Below, piece after piece: positions 10,453-21,579 of a DNA stretch of 64,000 nucleotides. The notes below the pieces were generated by a model. The model was not told the origin of the DNA. It saw nothing but the letters and a program-made list of their open reading frames with translations, and searched no databases. Position 1 is the stretch's first letter; every line of letters starts with the position of its first letter. Source of the stretch: Heterobilharzia americana (lineage: Eukaryota; Platyhelminthes; Trematoda; Strigeidida; Schistosomatidae); NCBI GenBank assembly GCA_944470555.2, contig OX104127.1, positions 141,192,786 through 141,256,785 of the forward strand. Reading direction: 5' to 3'. The position numbers were made by a program, and so were the translations under genes.

Positions 10453-13141
10453 GTAAGCATAATTTTACTTCTTATCTGAATTCAATTCATTTTCGTGAAA
10501 ATGACGAAGAGATTTTTAAAAAACTTAAATGAACATTTTTATCTTACACATTGATGGTCTGGATATTATTATTATTATTATTTGTCCCTTGGGTTTCTAG
10601 TGGAACATAGGACTTCAGTAGCTCGTCTTTAGTGTACTCTATCTCTGCAATCTTTTGAACGTGGCTCCATGACACCCGCAAGCTCTCATTTCTTCTTCAA
10701 ACGATCTCCTCCATGTCACCCCCACCTCAGATGTTCAACTCGCCGTTTCCTATCTGGGTTCCACTCGGCGGCCTGGCCTGACGCGTGATGTCCCCAAATG
10801 GTCTACTCAGTGTACGCCCAATCCATCTCCACTTTCTCCTGCATATTTGTTGAGCGATGGATTCTTGGTTGGTTCGTTGCCAGCCAGCCGAATTCCTTGT
10901 TGCTTATTCTCTCTGGCCATCTGAACTTGAGTAACGAGCCAGTGTAGGCAGTTGTTGATGAATGTCTGCAGTTTGTTGGAAATGCTTTTCGTAACGCACC
11001 GCCAAGTCTCTGAACCATATAGAGGCATTGACTTGACGTTGGTGATGAAAGTCTGGATCTTGTTTTTATGCTGAGTGGAGTGCAGAAGATCTCCGTACTG
11101 GTTTCAGGTTAATGGACGCCTGTCTCGTTTTTCCGATCCTGGTTTTGACATCCTCATCTATGCCTGTGACGCCTGTATTTGAAACGAAGCTGCCTAGATT
11201 GGTGAAAGAGGCTACTTTCTTTAAGTTTCTTCCATTGATAGTGATTGGTGCTTGTTGTTGTTGTTGGTGTTGGTTAGATATCTTCATCACCTCTGTCTTC
11301 TCTACGCTTATTTGAAGTCCTGTCTTCGCTGCCTCTTCTGTCAACTTGTTGGATTTCGCCTATAAGTCTTATAGTTTGTGAGATATTAGACACAAGTCAT
11401 CGGCGAAATCCAAATCTCCTAGGATATTTTCCCCGGTCCAGCCAGCGTATCCCCCTCTTTTTGCTCCCCACTGTTTGTTTCATGATCCAGTCGAGTCGAC
11501 CACAATCAGGAAGATTATTGATGGTAGTAGACAGCCTTGTCTTACTCCTGTCTTCACTTCAAAGGCGTCATTGAGCTTCCCATCATGAATCACTTGGCAC
11601 GTGGCGTTTTCATAGTTTATCATAATATTGCTACTTAGTTCGTTAGATTGTCATATTATTTTCTTGAGTTTAACTGTTACGATTACTTTAGAGGTAAAAT
11701 TATCATTAGCTTTTCATTCCGTTACTTATGTTAACAGTGTGCATTTTCTATCGAAAAATGATTTAAAATTTACATTCTTTTCTAAAGAATACTTTTGTTA
11801 AGTGATTATGTCGAAGAAGAAATAGAAGTATGATATTCAAATGTATAATTGACATTTCATTTAGTGTTGTGCTAATAATTCAAGAATTAAAAACAGTTTA
11901 AAAGTTGTATTCATTCAGAAGAAAAAAAACGTTTCTCTACAACATACAGGTTTAGCATATCAATTGAAAATTATCATTTGTCTTATATAAAGCTTGTATA
12001 CATTGTGGCATGTTAACTGATTTCATAGTTATAAAACATTTAGGTTGTTCGATAGTTTCTTAAAATTGCAATGAAATGGTGTAAGCAATAAATGAGTTTA
12101 TAGTAACGGTAATAACACCGTCAAATAATGGTTATAAAAATATTATTACTAACCGGAATTAAGCTAGGAAGTAGTTATAACTATTAAGGTGTTCAACGGA
12201 ACAACTGTTAATCTATTTAGCGGTCAGTTGTCATATATAACTGATTCATTGTTGAACAAGAAATTAATTGTACAGTAGCAATGGATTGTTGAATAATAAT
12301 TTTAACGATAAGTTTTTGGAGATGGAAAATAATGATGTCATATTAAACTGTACTGTCCAATAGTTTCAGCATTACACATACCTAGGATCATTATTATCAT
12401 ATAGAAGGATTCAGGTTCTGCACAAGTGTCCCTAGACTACAGATGAGTTACTTAAGATTTTATGTGATATCTCTTGAAATCATTATCTTAATCTTGAAAA
12501 GCATATTTTTTCATCCTTCATTCGTGCTTGTAGTTTCTTGCTGACTATTATACCGAACAGGTACTTTATCAAAAGGTTATTCAGTTGATTTTTAAATCAT
12601 TCTCTATTTTTTTGAGATATGATATACAACCAGGTAGCAGCTGCATTGATGCATATTTTAGGTTAAAGCAGGAATCAGACTTAAGAAATTTAAGGGTTGT
12701 TAAACTTACATATATCACTAGTCTTTCAATTATTTCACTTTCGATTTCAGCTATGAAAGCAGATAAAAACTATCTGTTGAAATCCTTGGACTGTTAACAA
12801 TCAGTGGTTAGAAATTGTTTATTGTACGGTTTTAAGTTACTTACAGTGATATGGATGCATTTAATTTATCTTTTTCTACAGTCTAAGTCCTTGAGTTTCT
12901 GATTATGTTTTACTCTCATTACATTGACATCCTTTTTATTTCAAAGTGGTTATATTTCTACTTTTCGAGATTCGTTGTGCTGTTTTAATTTCTGACAACC
13001 TGAACTGATACAGCATTTTGAAATAGTTATCTTATTACATTTGTCTTTCTGATCGTCCAGTGACTTTATTGTTGTTATTGACAAAGGTATTTGCTATAAC
13101 AATCTCTTTAGTTGTTAATAATGATGTTATTCATTGAATAG
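10453..13141 (+). other. Cav1 intron with an RTE fragment
   Basis: Contains a 5'-truncated RTE retrotransposon on the minus strand (10566-11640). The remaining part, 11640-13140, is AT-rich and I see no gene or RNA in it. Confidence 0.65.
10566..11640 (-). mobile_element. RTE (SR2-like) retrotransposon, 5'-truncated
   Basis: Minus strand contains DLDFADDLCL (reverse-transcriptase catalytic FADD, near 11390-11420), then LQISVEKTEVMKISN, APITINGRNLKKVASFTNLG and LYGSETWRCVTKSI, in the order of the RTE reverse transcriptase and its C-terminal region. A 3' ATT tract (10566-10580 on the plus strand) is the RTE tail. Several frameshifts; non-functional. Confidence 0.85.
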
Positions 13142-13247
13142 AAACTGGTCAGAATGAATATGCCACTAAATAGTGATGGGACGGTCTTTTTCAATGCAAC
13201 ACTTTTTGCTTTGGTGCGTAGAAACTTGAAGATAAAAATCCCTGGAG
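13142..13247 (+). CDS. Cav1 alpha-1 exon: C-terminal [18 protein letters not shown] segment
   Basis: The acceptor is TGAATAG ending at 13141 and the donor is GTAAGA at 13248. It encodes 35 codons, [20 protein letters not shown] followed by [15 protein letters not shown], then one base of a split Gly/Asp codon. The stretch [22 protein letters not shown] is diagnostic of Cav1 (Cav2 has VADDNTVHFNSTLMALIR), which makes the L-type call secure. It lies between the EF-hand-like domain and the IQ domain. Confidence 0.95.
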
Positions 13248-13459
13248 GTAAGAGCGTTTTCTATTTATTTTAAAAAAAAATTAAATTGTATTCAAATTAA
13301 CTCACATAGATCTGTTAATAAGTAGACATAAACTTAATAGCAAAGCCGTCTAATGCGATTAACCAAATGAAAATCCATTTCATTCTTTATGTTCGGTTAT
13401 AAGTTCATCAAGTTTACCATTTTTTCGTAATATTTCTATAACAACATTTTCAAGTTAGT

Positions 13460-13735
13460 ATTTGTCGTAGACTGACATCAGTTGGAGGGACAATTGAAAC
13501 CTAAAAGCACCGAACAGCTGTTTCGTCCTAGTAAAGGACTCCTCAGGAGTGCGCACCCACAACCCCACCAGGCATGGAACCCTCGACCTTCAGGTCCCCT
13601 GACCAGCACGTTACCACTAAGCTAGCCACTGGGTCGGAATCCAGTGGTCCGTGTTTCCAAATTCTCTTAGTCCACCATATAGCGCAACCGTCACCCAATG
13701 TTATCATTGAGTAACTGTCCTCACGACCATCAGGC
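13460..13735 (-). mobile_element. Family B SINE, minus strand
   Basis: Full-length-looking copy with tail, ribozyme, tRNA-like head and upstream segment in the order seen in the copies at 795 and 22200. Box-B region GGTTCCATGCC is preserved on the minus strand. Confidence 0.78.
13501..13558 (-). ncRNA. Hammerhead ribozyme core, family B, best preserved
   Basis: Minus strand: GCACUC then CUGAGGA, stem II GUCC-UUUACU-AGGAC, GAAA, stem III ACAG/CUGU, then cleavage triplet GUU and CGGUGC closing stem I (GCAC/GUGC). All core positions are kept. The triplet is GUU rather than GUC, so slow cleavage is possible. Confidence 0.72.
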
Positions 13736-14624
13736 TAGCTGACTAATTCAAACTTTTACTTAAATGACATAAGGAGGTTGAATGTATTGTGATTCCTCAT
13801 TCGTTATATGCACATCTGTTTTAGGTAATGATTTGCAGTTGGTAGATATCAGTAGAATCAAACTTTACTGTACACGAAATCAGTCGTATAAAAGTATTTC
13901 GGATACAGTCACTTTGTTCTGTACCCTAAAGTCTTAACTCATTATTTTGTAACCATTTATTCTTTCTTTTCATATACTGTTTTTCTTCACTGAGACATTT
14001 CCAAAATAAAAACAATGACATATTTTAAACCAATGTAGCTTATTAGATATAAAAGACAAATTATATTGGTGGTTTTATAAATGCGTATTATAGATTGCTT
14101 ATTTCTGATGAGAACAGTACTAGTTTAACAATAAACCACAATATGGTCAAAGCGTGTAGAAATAACACATCGTTCAAATTTATTCTCAAAGAATTCTCAA
14201 AATTATTTTAAATTGATAATTGGCCAGGAGAGGATCTTAAAGAAAATAATTTTGTCAACAATTTGGTCATCTGATTACAAATATTAAGCACTGAAGACCA
14301 TTTCAGTCTTGTCGTCATTTTTACTAGGAAAGCTACATTATCTGCCAACCACCTGCTATATTATTTTAATAGCATGTTACTTACTTATGAGTAAAATACG
14401 TGCAGAATTTAACTAGAATGTCATAAAGATGTGAACTGCTTTTGAATTGAAAATGGAAAAAAGAAGAAGAAAGAGCATCCATATGTCATGTGAAATATTT
14501 AGGAACATATTGTTTCTCGTGCTAACTGATAAGTCATCTACTTCTGAATGATAATCTCACAATCAGATAAACTTCGAGCAGATTTCGTTCATAAAATATA
14601 GTAAAAACAGTAGCTGTACTGATG

Positions 14625-14815
14625 TGGTGACTATCAGAGGAATCCAGGTCGCGCGTTTCGTCCTGTTTGGGACTCGTAAGCTGGATATGTCTGTACCTTA
14701 GTGAGTGATGTTATTCCCGTCGAGGCTCGAATGCAGTACCCTTCGCTTCAAACGCCTAAGAGTTATCCACTAAGCCACTGGGGCACGATAGCCACTTCTT
14801 GTACAACGAGTGTCA
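14625..14815 (-). mobile_element. Family A SINE, minus strand, inactive hammerhead
   Basis: Minus strand has the tRNA-like head, then CTTACGA in place of CTGACGA, and GCGACC where the cleavage triplet GTC should be. Two key bases are lost although stem II and GAAA remain. Confidence 0.7.
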
Positions 14816-14835
14816 GTTGTTGCAATGTTTCTATA

Positions 14836-15240
14836 CAGGGCCGAATTGGCCGACCTCTGTTAGCAGATGCGCTTCTATGCAGATGCCTCGATACTGCCGG
14901 ATATTCACGATGTTATACTGATGTTGGTAAATAGCAAAGGAATCCGGGATGTGCGTTTCGTCCTATTCGGGACTCTTTGGGACCCGCTGCACAAGAGGTG
15001 ACTATTCTGCCTCAGTGGCTTAGTGGATAATTCTCTGGTGTTTGAAGCCTGGGTGGGAACAACATGACTCAGTGAGACGCAGGTACATTCAGCTGACGAG
15101 TTTCAAATAGGACAAAGGGCGCGTCTTGAATTCCTCTGCTGGTTACGAAGATCAATATAACATCATGAATATCCGGCAGTATTGAGGCATCCTCATGGGA
15201 GCCTGTCTGCGAACAGAAATGAAGCAATTCGGCCTTGTAT
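14836..15240. repeat. Foldback: 90-bp arms around two family A SINE pieces
   Basis: Arms 14836-14927 and 15151-15240 are inverted copies (ATACTGCCGGATATTCACG versus the complement of CATGAATATCCGGCAGTAT). Between them lie a minus hammerhead fragment (14932-14990) and a plus SINE (14990-15150), so the structure is nested. Neither ribozyme core is complete. Confidence 0.7.
14990..15150 (+). mobile_element. Family A SINE, plus strand, damaged core
   Basis: tRNA-like head GCTTAGTGGATAATTCTCTG, then CTGACGAGTTTCAAATAGGA followed by CAAAGG in place of CGAAAC, so GAAA is lost. Confidence 0.68.
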
Positions 15241-15876
15241 TACAACGAGAAACTACAAGTATAATTACAAAGTAGCTGTAAATTTGATTTCAATACTGGT
15301 GTCACCAATGTTTAGCACCATAATACTACTTCAAACAATCCATTCCATCTCTTTGCACTGTACATAAATTAGCTTTCCTATTAAACGTACATTTGGTTCA
15401 AAAAATGTGTTTCTTTCATGATGGTTACTGCTTCAACTGAATCTTTTCACACTGTTAGGATTAAACAATACAAGATTTCTGATTACTTTACTTCATACAC
15501 CTTATGACAATACTATTTTACTTAAAATCAGTGACATTTTCCTTCATAATTTAACCTTGGAATTATTTAGTATTTTATTATATCAAAGCTAACTTCTACT
15601 TCACTCTTCCAGTGTATATATGTAACTAATTACTTTTTTACACAGAAGAAATACTTGTTCCTTCCCTTTGATTAGCTTAACCTTTTAATATGCTGTTGCC
15701 TAACTTTCATTTATCAAAATCTTTATGAATATTATTGAATACTAATCAAAATCAACTAGATATTTCTATATCTTGACATTTAGATTTACATTCAACTTTG
15801 TTCACAAAATGTTCATTTTACTTTTAAACATTTTTTTTTCTTCTGTATTTTAAAAAAAAAAAAACGAAACAAACAG

Positions 15877-15993
15877 ATGCTGGAGAAAAAGAAAAATCAC
15901 TTGATCAATTGAATGAAGAACTACGCATTGTTATCAAACGTATATGGAAGCGTACAAGTCCAAAATTATTAGATCAAATTATTCCACCTAAAG
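15877..15993 (+). CDS. Cav1 alpha-1 exon: pre-IQ region
   Basis: The acceptor is AAACAG ending at 15876 and the donor is GTAAGA at 15994. After completing an Asp codon with the previous G, it reads [20 protein letters not shown] then [18 protein letters not shown] and ends in phase 1. The family pattern in Cav1 is (A)[26 protein letters not shown], so this is the pre-IQ helix that in known channels contacts calmodulin. No frame break. Confidence 0.94.
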
Positions 15994-16664
15994 GTAAGAT
16001 TACTTTGATTTTGATTAATAGTCTATGATTTTTAATTGGACAATTAATTTCTGTTGTTTTACAAGTAGATTTCAATCTTGTCCAAAGTATATTCCCTTCT
16101 AAATCTTTTTACATTTACCTATACATAATCATTTTTGGCAAATGTTTCATGTCGATATAAAAATATAACAGATATCTTATTATATCGAAAAAAAAAATCT
16201 GTTATAATCTCCCTTTAATAAATGTGCACATTATCATATGGAATCTGTCCTGATTACAAATAATCAGTAAGTAAGTATTTTAAAAAAACAGATGAAGAGA
16301 CAAAGTTTTCTTTTGGCAGTGCATTCAAAACCCTCTGTATCTTAAATTGGTTTACACTTTAGAATCAGGTGATAAACAAAGAATGACAATTCTACAAATT
16401 TCTACTTACTATCAAATTCACTAATATTATTTTGTTTTCTTTTGAATGAATCATGAAAATTTTTTAGGTCATTGTATCTTTTATCTAGTTGAATATCTAG
16501 ATAACCTTATAAAAATCGTAAATCTTCTTTGTTATCCACTGATTGGTTGTTGTAAGAATAAGAATACTAGCTGATTATTTGCCAATGAAGTTTTCATTTA
16601 GATATTTACATTTCAATTTTCTCAACATTTTGTTTTAAAACGTAACAACCTTTCAAAGTTTTTT

Positions 16665-16705
16665 AATAATAATAATAATAATGATAATAGTAATAATAAT
16701 AATCA
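16665..16705. repeat. TAA microsatellite
   Basis: An imperfect AAT/TAA tract (TTAATAATAATAATAATAAT with one TGAT and one TAGT interruption) inside a Cav1 intron. Confidence 0.9.
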
Positions 16706-17844
16706 CTTTATCTTGAAAGCTATTTCAGGAATACTCTAGAGAATTTTAAGCATATCATATAGAACCAAGTGAATAGAAACAGTTTACATATATACATAGC
16801 AAAATGAAATAAGTATAAATTACATATAAAAAGACAACAATATTTCTTCTATGAACAACTTTCTTGGAAATTTAGAGTCAACTTAGGTAGACAATTACAC
16901 TAGCAATTAGATTCATTATACATAAATAATAACATGGTGTGTACTCATTAATTAGTTCGCTTTCAATATCAGAATTTGATTATTTAGTTTATTTGTAATC
17001 CTTTTTTCATCACACAGAAGATGAGCTAAATAAGGTATTGTAGAGTTTTTATCTCCTATAGTATGTCCATGAAGTCTTATATATTTGCTCCTGACCTTGC
17101 CTGATGACTGTAATGTAGAGAGCTTTGAGTGAAGACGATACTAGTCGTCTGATTAAATAACTCCTGTCAGATGTTTGCATGAGTTAAGATGTTTGTTCAC
17201 AATAGGTTTTAATTAGAAAGTTCAGAGGTACACCTCTATTTTTGCTGACAATCTCCGAAATTCTACGTAATATAGCATAGTCTTTATCATCAGCCCAAGA
17301 AACAATAAAAAGGAAAAACAGAGGAGGAGTTTATGAAACACAAGAGAAGAGGATGAGTTATATCAGATACTTTCAGTTTCCTAATATAGAAAGTTAGACA
17401 GGGAAAGCTTTTGGAAATTAGCAAGATATGGAAGGCTCAGAAGAAAAACACACACCAAGGTAGCTTTGTTGTCACCATGTACCATCTGACTATTGTACCT
17501 TTGAAGATGACATACTTCGGATTTCGGTATGCTTAAAAATTAACCCCCGAACGGGATCCCTTCTTACTAGCTACCATTTACCAAGGGAACAGATTTTCAT
17601 CATTTTACTTTTGGAGGGATCAGATTTAGTAAGTGATTTCTTTTAAACTAATACTCCAGATTGAATAGATATTTTTCCTGTCATTTGTATTCCTATTGAT
17701 GGCTGTGCAGCTTTACTCTTTAGCCATTCTCACTATTAACCATACCTGAAAATATATCTCCTGTAAAAAACGCATACTGATATAAAGAAATAGAGATGAT
17801 GCATATGTATTTTCACGTCAACTGGGATTTTATTTTCAAGGTAC

Positions 17845-18085
17845 TATTTATCATGGATAGACATCACTTGGAGAGCCATTTAAAACCCAACAGCACTTAA
17901 CAGCCGTTTCATCCTAGCGTGAAATTCCTCACCGGTACGAAATCATGATCTTGTTAGGGATCAAACTCAGGACTTTCAAGTTTCGCGACGAACACCATAA
18001 CCATTCTTCCATTGGGTCGAAGTTCATTGTTCCACAATATCTTAGTTCTGTCAATTCACGATATAGCTAGACTAACCACCAAGAT
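17845..18085 (-). mobile_element. Family B SINE, minus strand, decayed
   Basis: Minus strand shows GTGAGGA for CTGAGGA and GATGAAACGGCTGTTAAG; the core C is lost. The tRNA-like head is recognisable only in part. A short related fragment follows at 18180-18260. Confidence 0.55.
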
Positions 18086-18179
18086 CGTTAGATGGCATCA
18101 GCCTCACTTTTGACTGATTGAACCCATAGGTCACTAGTGATTGCTATGTATAAATGTATTTTGAAGTTAATGGGGATTT

Positions 18180-18260
18180 TATTTTTACGGTGGTATTCAT
18201 CACAAACTGAAAACCTGGAAGCACTGGATAGCCGTTTCGTCACTAAGTGATTTCACTTTA
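18180..18260 (-). mobile_element. Family B SINE fragment
   Basis: Only the tail and the GAAACGGCTATCCAGTGC part remain on the minus strand; the CTGAGGA half is missing. Confidence 0.45.
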
Positions 18261-18477
18261 TCTGGATGTGTAGTCGAATTCCAGCTAGTCAAAATTTATT
18301 CCCGAAGATTATCCGTAGACCATCTAAATGATATATGGGTATGGTGGAACATTCGATCACTGGAAAAGTGACTATGTTAAACATTATTCTCACTATATGA
18401 AACAAACCTTACCAAAACACAGACAAAGTAACATACTATTTCAACAAAGTACCACTATTCTTCTTTTTTGTATTTAG

Positions 18478-18596
18478 GTAGTGATGTTGTTACAGTTGGA
18501 AAATTTTACGCAACTTTTCTCATTCAGAACTGGTTCCGTGAATGGCAGAAGCGTAAAATGATTCAAAAGGATACAAGATATATCCCACAAATAATG
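18478..18596 (+). CDS. Cav1 alpha-1 exon: IQ calmodulin-binding motif
   Basis: The acceptor is TATTTAG ending at 18477 and the donor is GTTTGT at 18597. The exon reads [21 protein letters not shown] then [19 protein letters not shown]. [23 protein letters not shown] is the IQ domain of L-type channels, the main calcium/calmodulin tether for calcium-dependent inactivation. The central Ile-Gln pair and the flanking aromatic residues (Tyr, Phe, Trp-Phe) are present. Ends in phase 0. Confidence 0.96.
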
Positions 18597-19235
18597 GTTT
18601 GTCTATTTTCTACCCTTTTTTTCTCCGATAGACTTTTTTAGTTTATTTGGTTTTAAGAGTTTTAACTGACTACTGTATTTATCATCCTTGTCAATAGGAT
18701 ATTACCAGTAATGTCTTAAGACAGGAGATAGTTAATCTTGACAGCAATCTGTAATAAACTTCCAAAGAACAGTAAAAGTTGAAGTAATAATGATGTAGGT
18801 GGTAAATCCTCTAACATGCCATGCAGACAACTGTTCGTCTATGCACTAGGACAATGGCTGTTTCACATGATAACTCAACCCAACATACTATCAAAACAAT
18901 CATCTGACAGACTGTTTTAAGCTCCGTGTTGTTGAATATAGATTAACAATAAAGTGTTTATAGTTTGATAAGTTAGTAGTAAAAAATGAAAATAAACTGG
19001 TGAAACTGGAAAAAATAACCAATCATCTATTCAAAAGTTTCATCATCAGATTGTAAAATACTGATTTGTAACTTAGTAGGAAGACGCCTACATTTAAAAT
19101 ATGATTTCATCGCATAATCAGCTTCTCAAACATTCTTTCGCATATGATTATCATATTTAGCAAGATAATTGTCCATATATTTGGTCAGCGCAATATGTGT
19201 AACAGAGATATTAACATAGTAATTTATATTCACAG
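18597..19235 (+). other. Cav1 intron
   Basis: A 639-bp AT-rich intron from GTTTGT to TTCACAG. No mobile element or RNA recognised. Confidence 0.6.
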
Positions 19236-19343
19236 GCTGGTGATCGTGCCATGCCCCATCAACCTACTATTGTCGGGTTTCCTAGACGGTGTTCATCAGA
19301 TCTTACTGGTGATGAAATTCAACGTCGACGAGGTGCTGATAAA
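19236..19343 (+). CDS. Cav1 alpha-1 exon: distal C-terminus
   Basis: The acceptor is CACAG ending at 19235 and the donor is GTATGT at 19344. The exon has 36 codons, AGDRAMPHQPTIVGFPRRCS then SDLTGDEIQRRRGADK, in phase 0 at both ends. In vertebrate Cav1 the IQ exon is followed by a segment starting LQAGLRTLHDIGPEIRR, so AGDR... is the positional equivalent but has diverged. Assignment rests on phase, order and open frame rather than strong similarity. Confidence 0.82.
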
Positions 19344-19679
19344 GTATGTATATATTAATTCTTTCATAACTATTCACTTGTATGATTTTTTTTACTCATA
19401 TGCCTTTTTAATTGGTGATTTTTGTGCGAAATAAGAATTGAAAAATATATGCATAGTTTAGGGAAAGAATATCATTTTTTGACTCACTTTTGAACCTCCC
19501 AGTCGCTGTCATTTACTTCATGAGAATGTCTTCCAGGTTCAAAACCACTTAAGAATCCTATATTTGTTATATGGTTAGTTTATTGAAACAATGTTCTGTT
19601 TTATTACTATTTATTGATATACTTTGGATTCTCCATTGAGAATTACAAGTATATTAATAAGTAGTAATAACTACTACCG

Positions 19680-19860
19680 GTTGTACAAGAAGTGGCTATC
19701 GTTCCTCTGTGGCGTAGTGGATAACATCGTTGCGTTTGAAGCGATGGGTACGAAGTTCTAGTCTCAGAGGAAACAACACTCACTGGGGTGTAGATGTCTT
19801 CAGCTGATGAGTCTCAAATAGGACGAAACGTTCGTCCTGGATTCTTCTGCTACCCACAAC
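19680..19860 (+). mobile_element. Family A SINE (SM-alpha-like) with intact core
   Basis: Starts CAAGAAGTGGCTATCGTTCC with box-A-like GCGTAGTGGATAAC and ends after GGATTCTTCTGCTACCCAC. Layout is as in the copy at 2400. Box B (AAGTTCTAGTCTC) is decayed. Confidence 0.8.
19796..19845 (+). ncRNA. Hammerhead ribozyme core, family A, GUC cleavage site
   Basis: CUGAUGA 19804-19810, stem II around CAAAUA (19811-19824), GAAA 19825-19828, stem III ACG/CGU with UU loop, cleavage triplet GUC ending at 19836, then CUGG. The catalytic bases are complete. Stem I is shorter than in other copies (CAG/CUG). Confidence 0.8.
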
Positions 19861-20264
19861 CAACTAAATTACCATAATGTTCTGTTTGTTAGATGAAATG
19901 GAACTTCATCTGTTCAAAATTATTGAAATGCTATGATGATTGGAATGGAGTGAAAACAACAAACTTTGAATATTATTACGTTATCAACATATTTAGCACA
20001 CTCGTCTTCGACCTATCGCGAGTTTCTATGTAGCAAAAGTACTTAAATGTCTTCTGTTTTTCAAACAGTTATTTTTATCCGATGTTTTTAAAATTCATGT
20101 GTCTGTGTATATACACTCCATATTGTTTTACATGTATGACAAATTTCATGTTTAAGTTAACCACTTAGTACTATTTAGTTCAGTATAAGTGCTTGTGTAC
20201 AGTCACCTCTCAGATATCTTAAATTCATATTTCAAATGACATTTCCTCTTTTATTATTTTGAAG

Positions 20265-20515
20265 CGGGATACGTCAGGTGGAATTTTTGGTCGTACTCTG
20301 AGTGAATGGACAAGACGTAGGAGTAGTAAACGTGCTACAGGCCGTCAAGAACAAGATTTCAATCATATAAATGGGATGTATGATGCAGCAGGAAGTCCTT
20401 TTAAGAATGGCATGGGGATATGGAATGATATGGTTTTGAATGCACAAGCCGGTAAAGCTGCTCATCCTGCTGTTGTTGCTCTTATGGAAAAAGAGAAAAG
20501 AGATGCTGAAGCTAG
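20265..20515 (+). CDS. Cav1 alpha-1 exon: Arg/Lys-rich distal C-terminus
   Basis: The acceptor is TTTGAAG ending at 20264 and the donor is GTAACT at 20516. It is open for 83 codons in phase 0, beginning RDTSGGIFGRTLSEWTRRRS and including QEQDFNHINGMYDAAGSPF, and ends with AG of a split codon after KRDAEA. No signature domain is visible. The strong codon structure, splice sites and phase agreement with the previous exon support coding. A distal regulatory tail is the likely role by position only. The AG end fits either of two downstream acceptors (26737 and 28206). Confidence 0.8.
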
Positions 20516-20845
20516 GTAACTTTGTTTAATATATTACGATCAAACGATTGTTGTGATTTAACGAGTTGAATTACGTTTCATGATAACTTTGTTGTTTCTC
20601 ATAGCTGTTTATTGCATGCTGTTTGCAAACAAGCTTATCAGTGAATTCAGAACATTTTATTTGTGTCAACTTAAACTATAATTTTTTCGTATACCGTATT
20701 ATTTGCGTGTTAGTGACTCATTTGACGGAATTGACTTGCATTTAGATCCACTGTACATTTTAGTAGACTGTGGATAATTCAATTATACGATGAATAAGTC
20801 TCCAAATAGTGAGGTCAATGAGCTACTGAGACTTTAACAATTCCT

Positions 20846-20955
20846 TAGCTTAATCGTAGCTCAGTTTTAGTGCAACGGGCCAGGAACTCAGTGGTCGCCG
20901 GTTCGAATCCGGTCATGGTCCGAATTTCCATTTCACCTTCAGTCATCATCCAGCA
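20846..20955 (+). mobile_element. tRNA-derived SINE, family D
   Basis: TAGCTCAGTTTTAGTGCAACG (box-A-like, from 20857) and GGTTCGAATCC (20900-20910), then a tail TTTCCATTTCACCTTCAGTC. The B box is perfect, but the element continues into SINE tail, so I do not call a tRNA gene. Confidence 0.65.
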
Positions 20956-21579
20956 TCAATACTAATCCGACAAACTACGGCTATCTCAGATAGTCAAAAC
21001 GATAATTAATTAATTGTTTTTGACCATTTAAGGGAGACTTTAAATAGGTCATATCATAGCGCATTCTTGTAACACTGCACAACGATGTTGTACAGAAAAT
21101 TTGTGCCTGTCAAGTTTGGTCCGTTAATTGGTTGCTTACATGGCTGTTGCTAGTAGAATTTACAATGTCATCAGTCAAGATGCAGCGTCAGAAAAAAGGA
21201 TAGTGTTTTTGCATCAAACAAAAGTCCTTTGTGAAACTTCAACGGTAAAATTATCACCCAAACCCTGACCATCTTGTATCTTCTTTTTAAATGAAGAGAA
21301 CTGAGAACTCATGTGTAAAGGTGGGAACAAGACCAAAATGTTGAACGCCTATGTTCTATTATACTTACATTTACACCAATTATTCTTGTATGTCATGAAT
21401 CTCATGTGCTTATATGGGTTTTTTTCTAATACTGTAAGTGTTTCCATTCGTAAACATTGTGTCTAAAATGTAAACTGACCTGAAGCACTGAATTAAACCA
21501 CTGAAACTAGTAATTCTAGGCTACTGATTCAATCGATCTTTATTTACCAATAAAACACTGGTTTCATGTACACATTCAT

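Larger units (their letters stand above)
13248..15876 (+). other. Cav1 intron with SINE foldbacks
   Basis: Contains a minus-strand family B SINE (13460-13735) and a nested foldback of family A SINEs (14625-15240). From 15240 to 15876 it is AT-rich with a poly-T/poly-A stretch before the acceptor; nothing else is supportable. Confidence 0.65.
15994..18477 (+). other. Cav1 intron
   Basis: Holds a TAA/AAT microsatellite (16665-16705) and two decayed minus-strand family B SINE copies (17845-18085 and 18180-18260). 16000-17840 otherwise shows only AT-rich sequence. Confidence 0.6.

Noticed and set aside
12585..12797. 70-residue frame in a channel intron
   Set aside because: No splice sites in matching phase with neighbouring exons and no family similarity.
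20857..20927. Possible tRNA gene with perfect B box
   Set aside because: The sequence continues into a SINE tail shared with 1785 and 27915, and a clean cloverleaf is not formed; treated as a tRNA-derived SINE.
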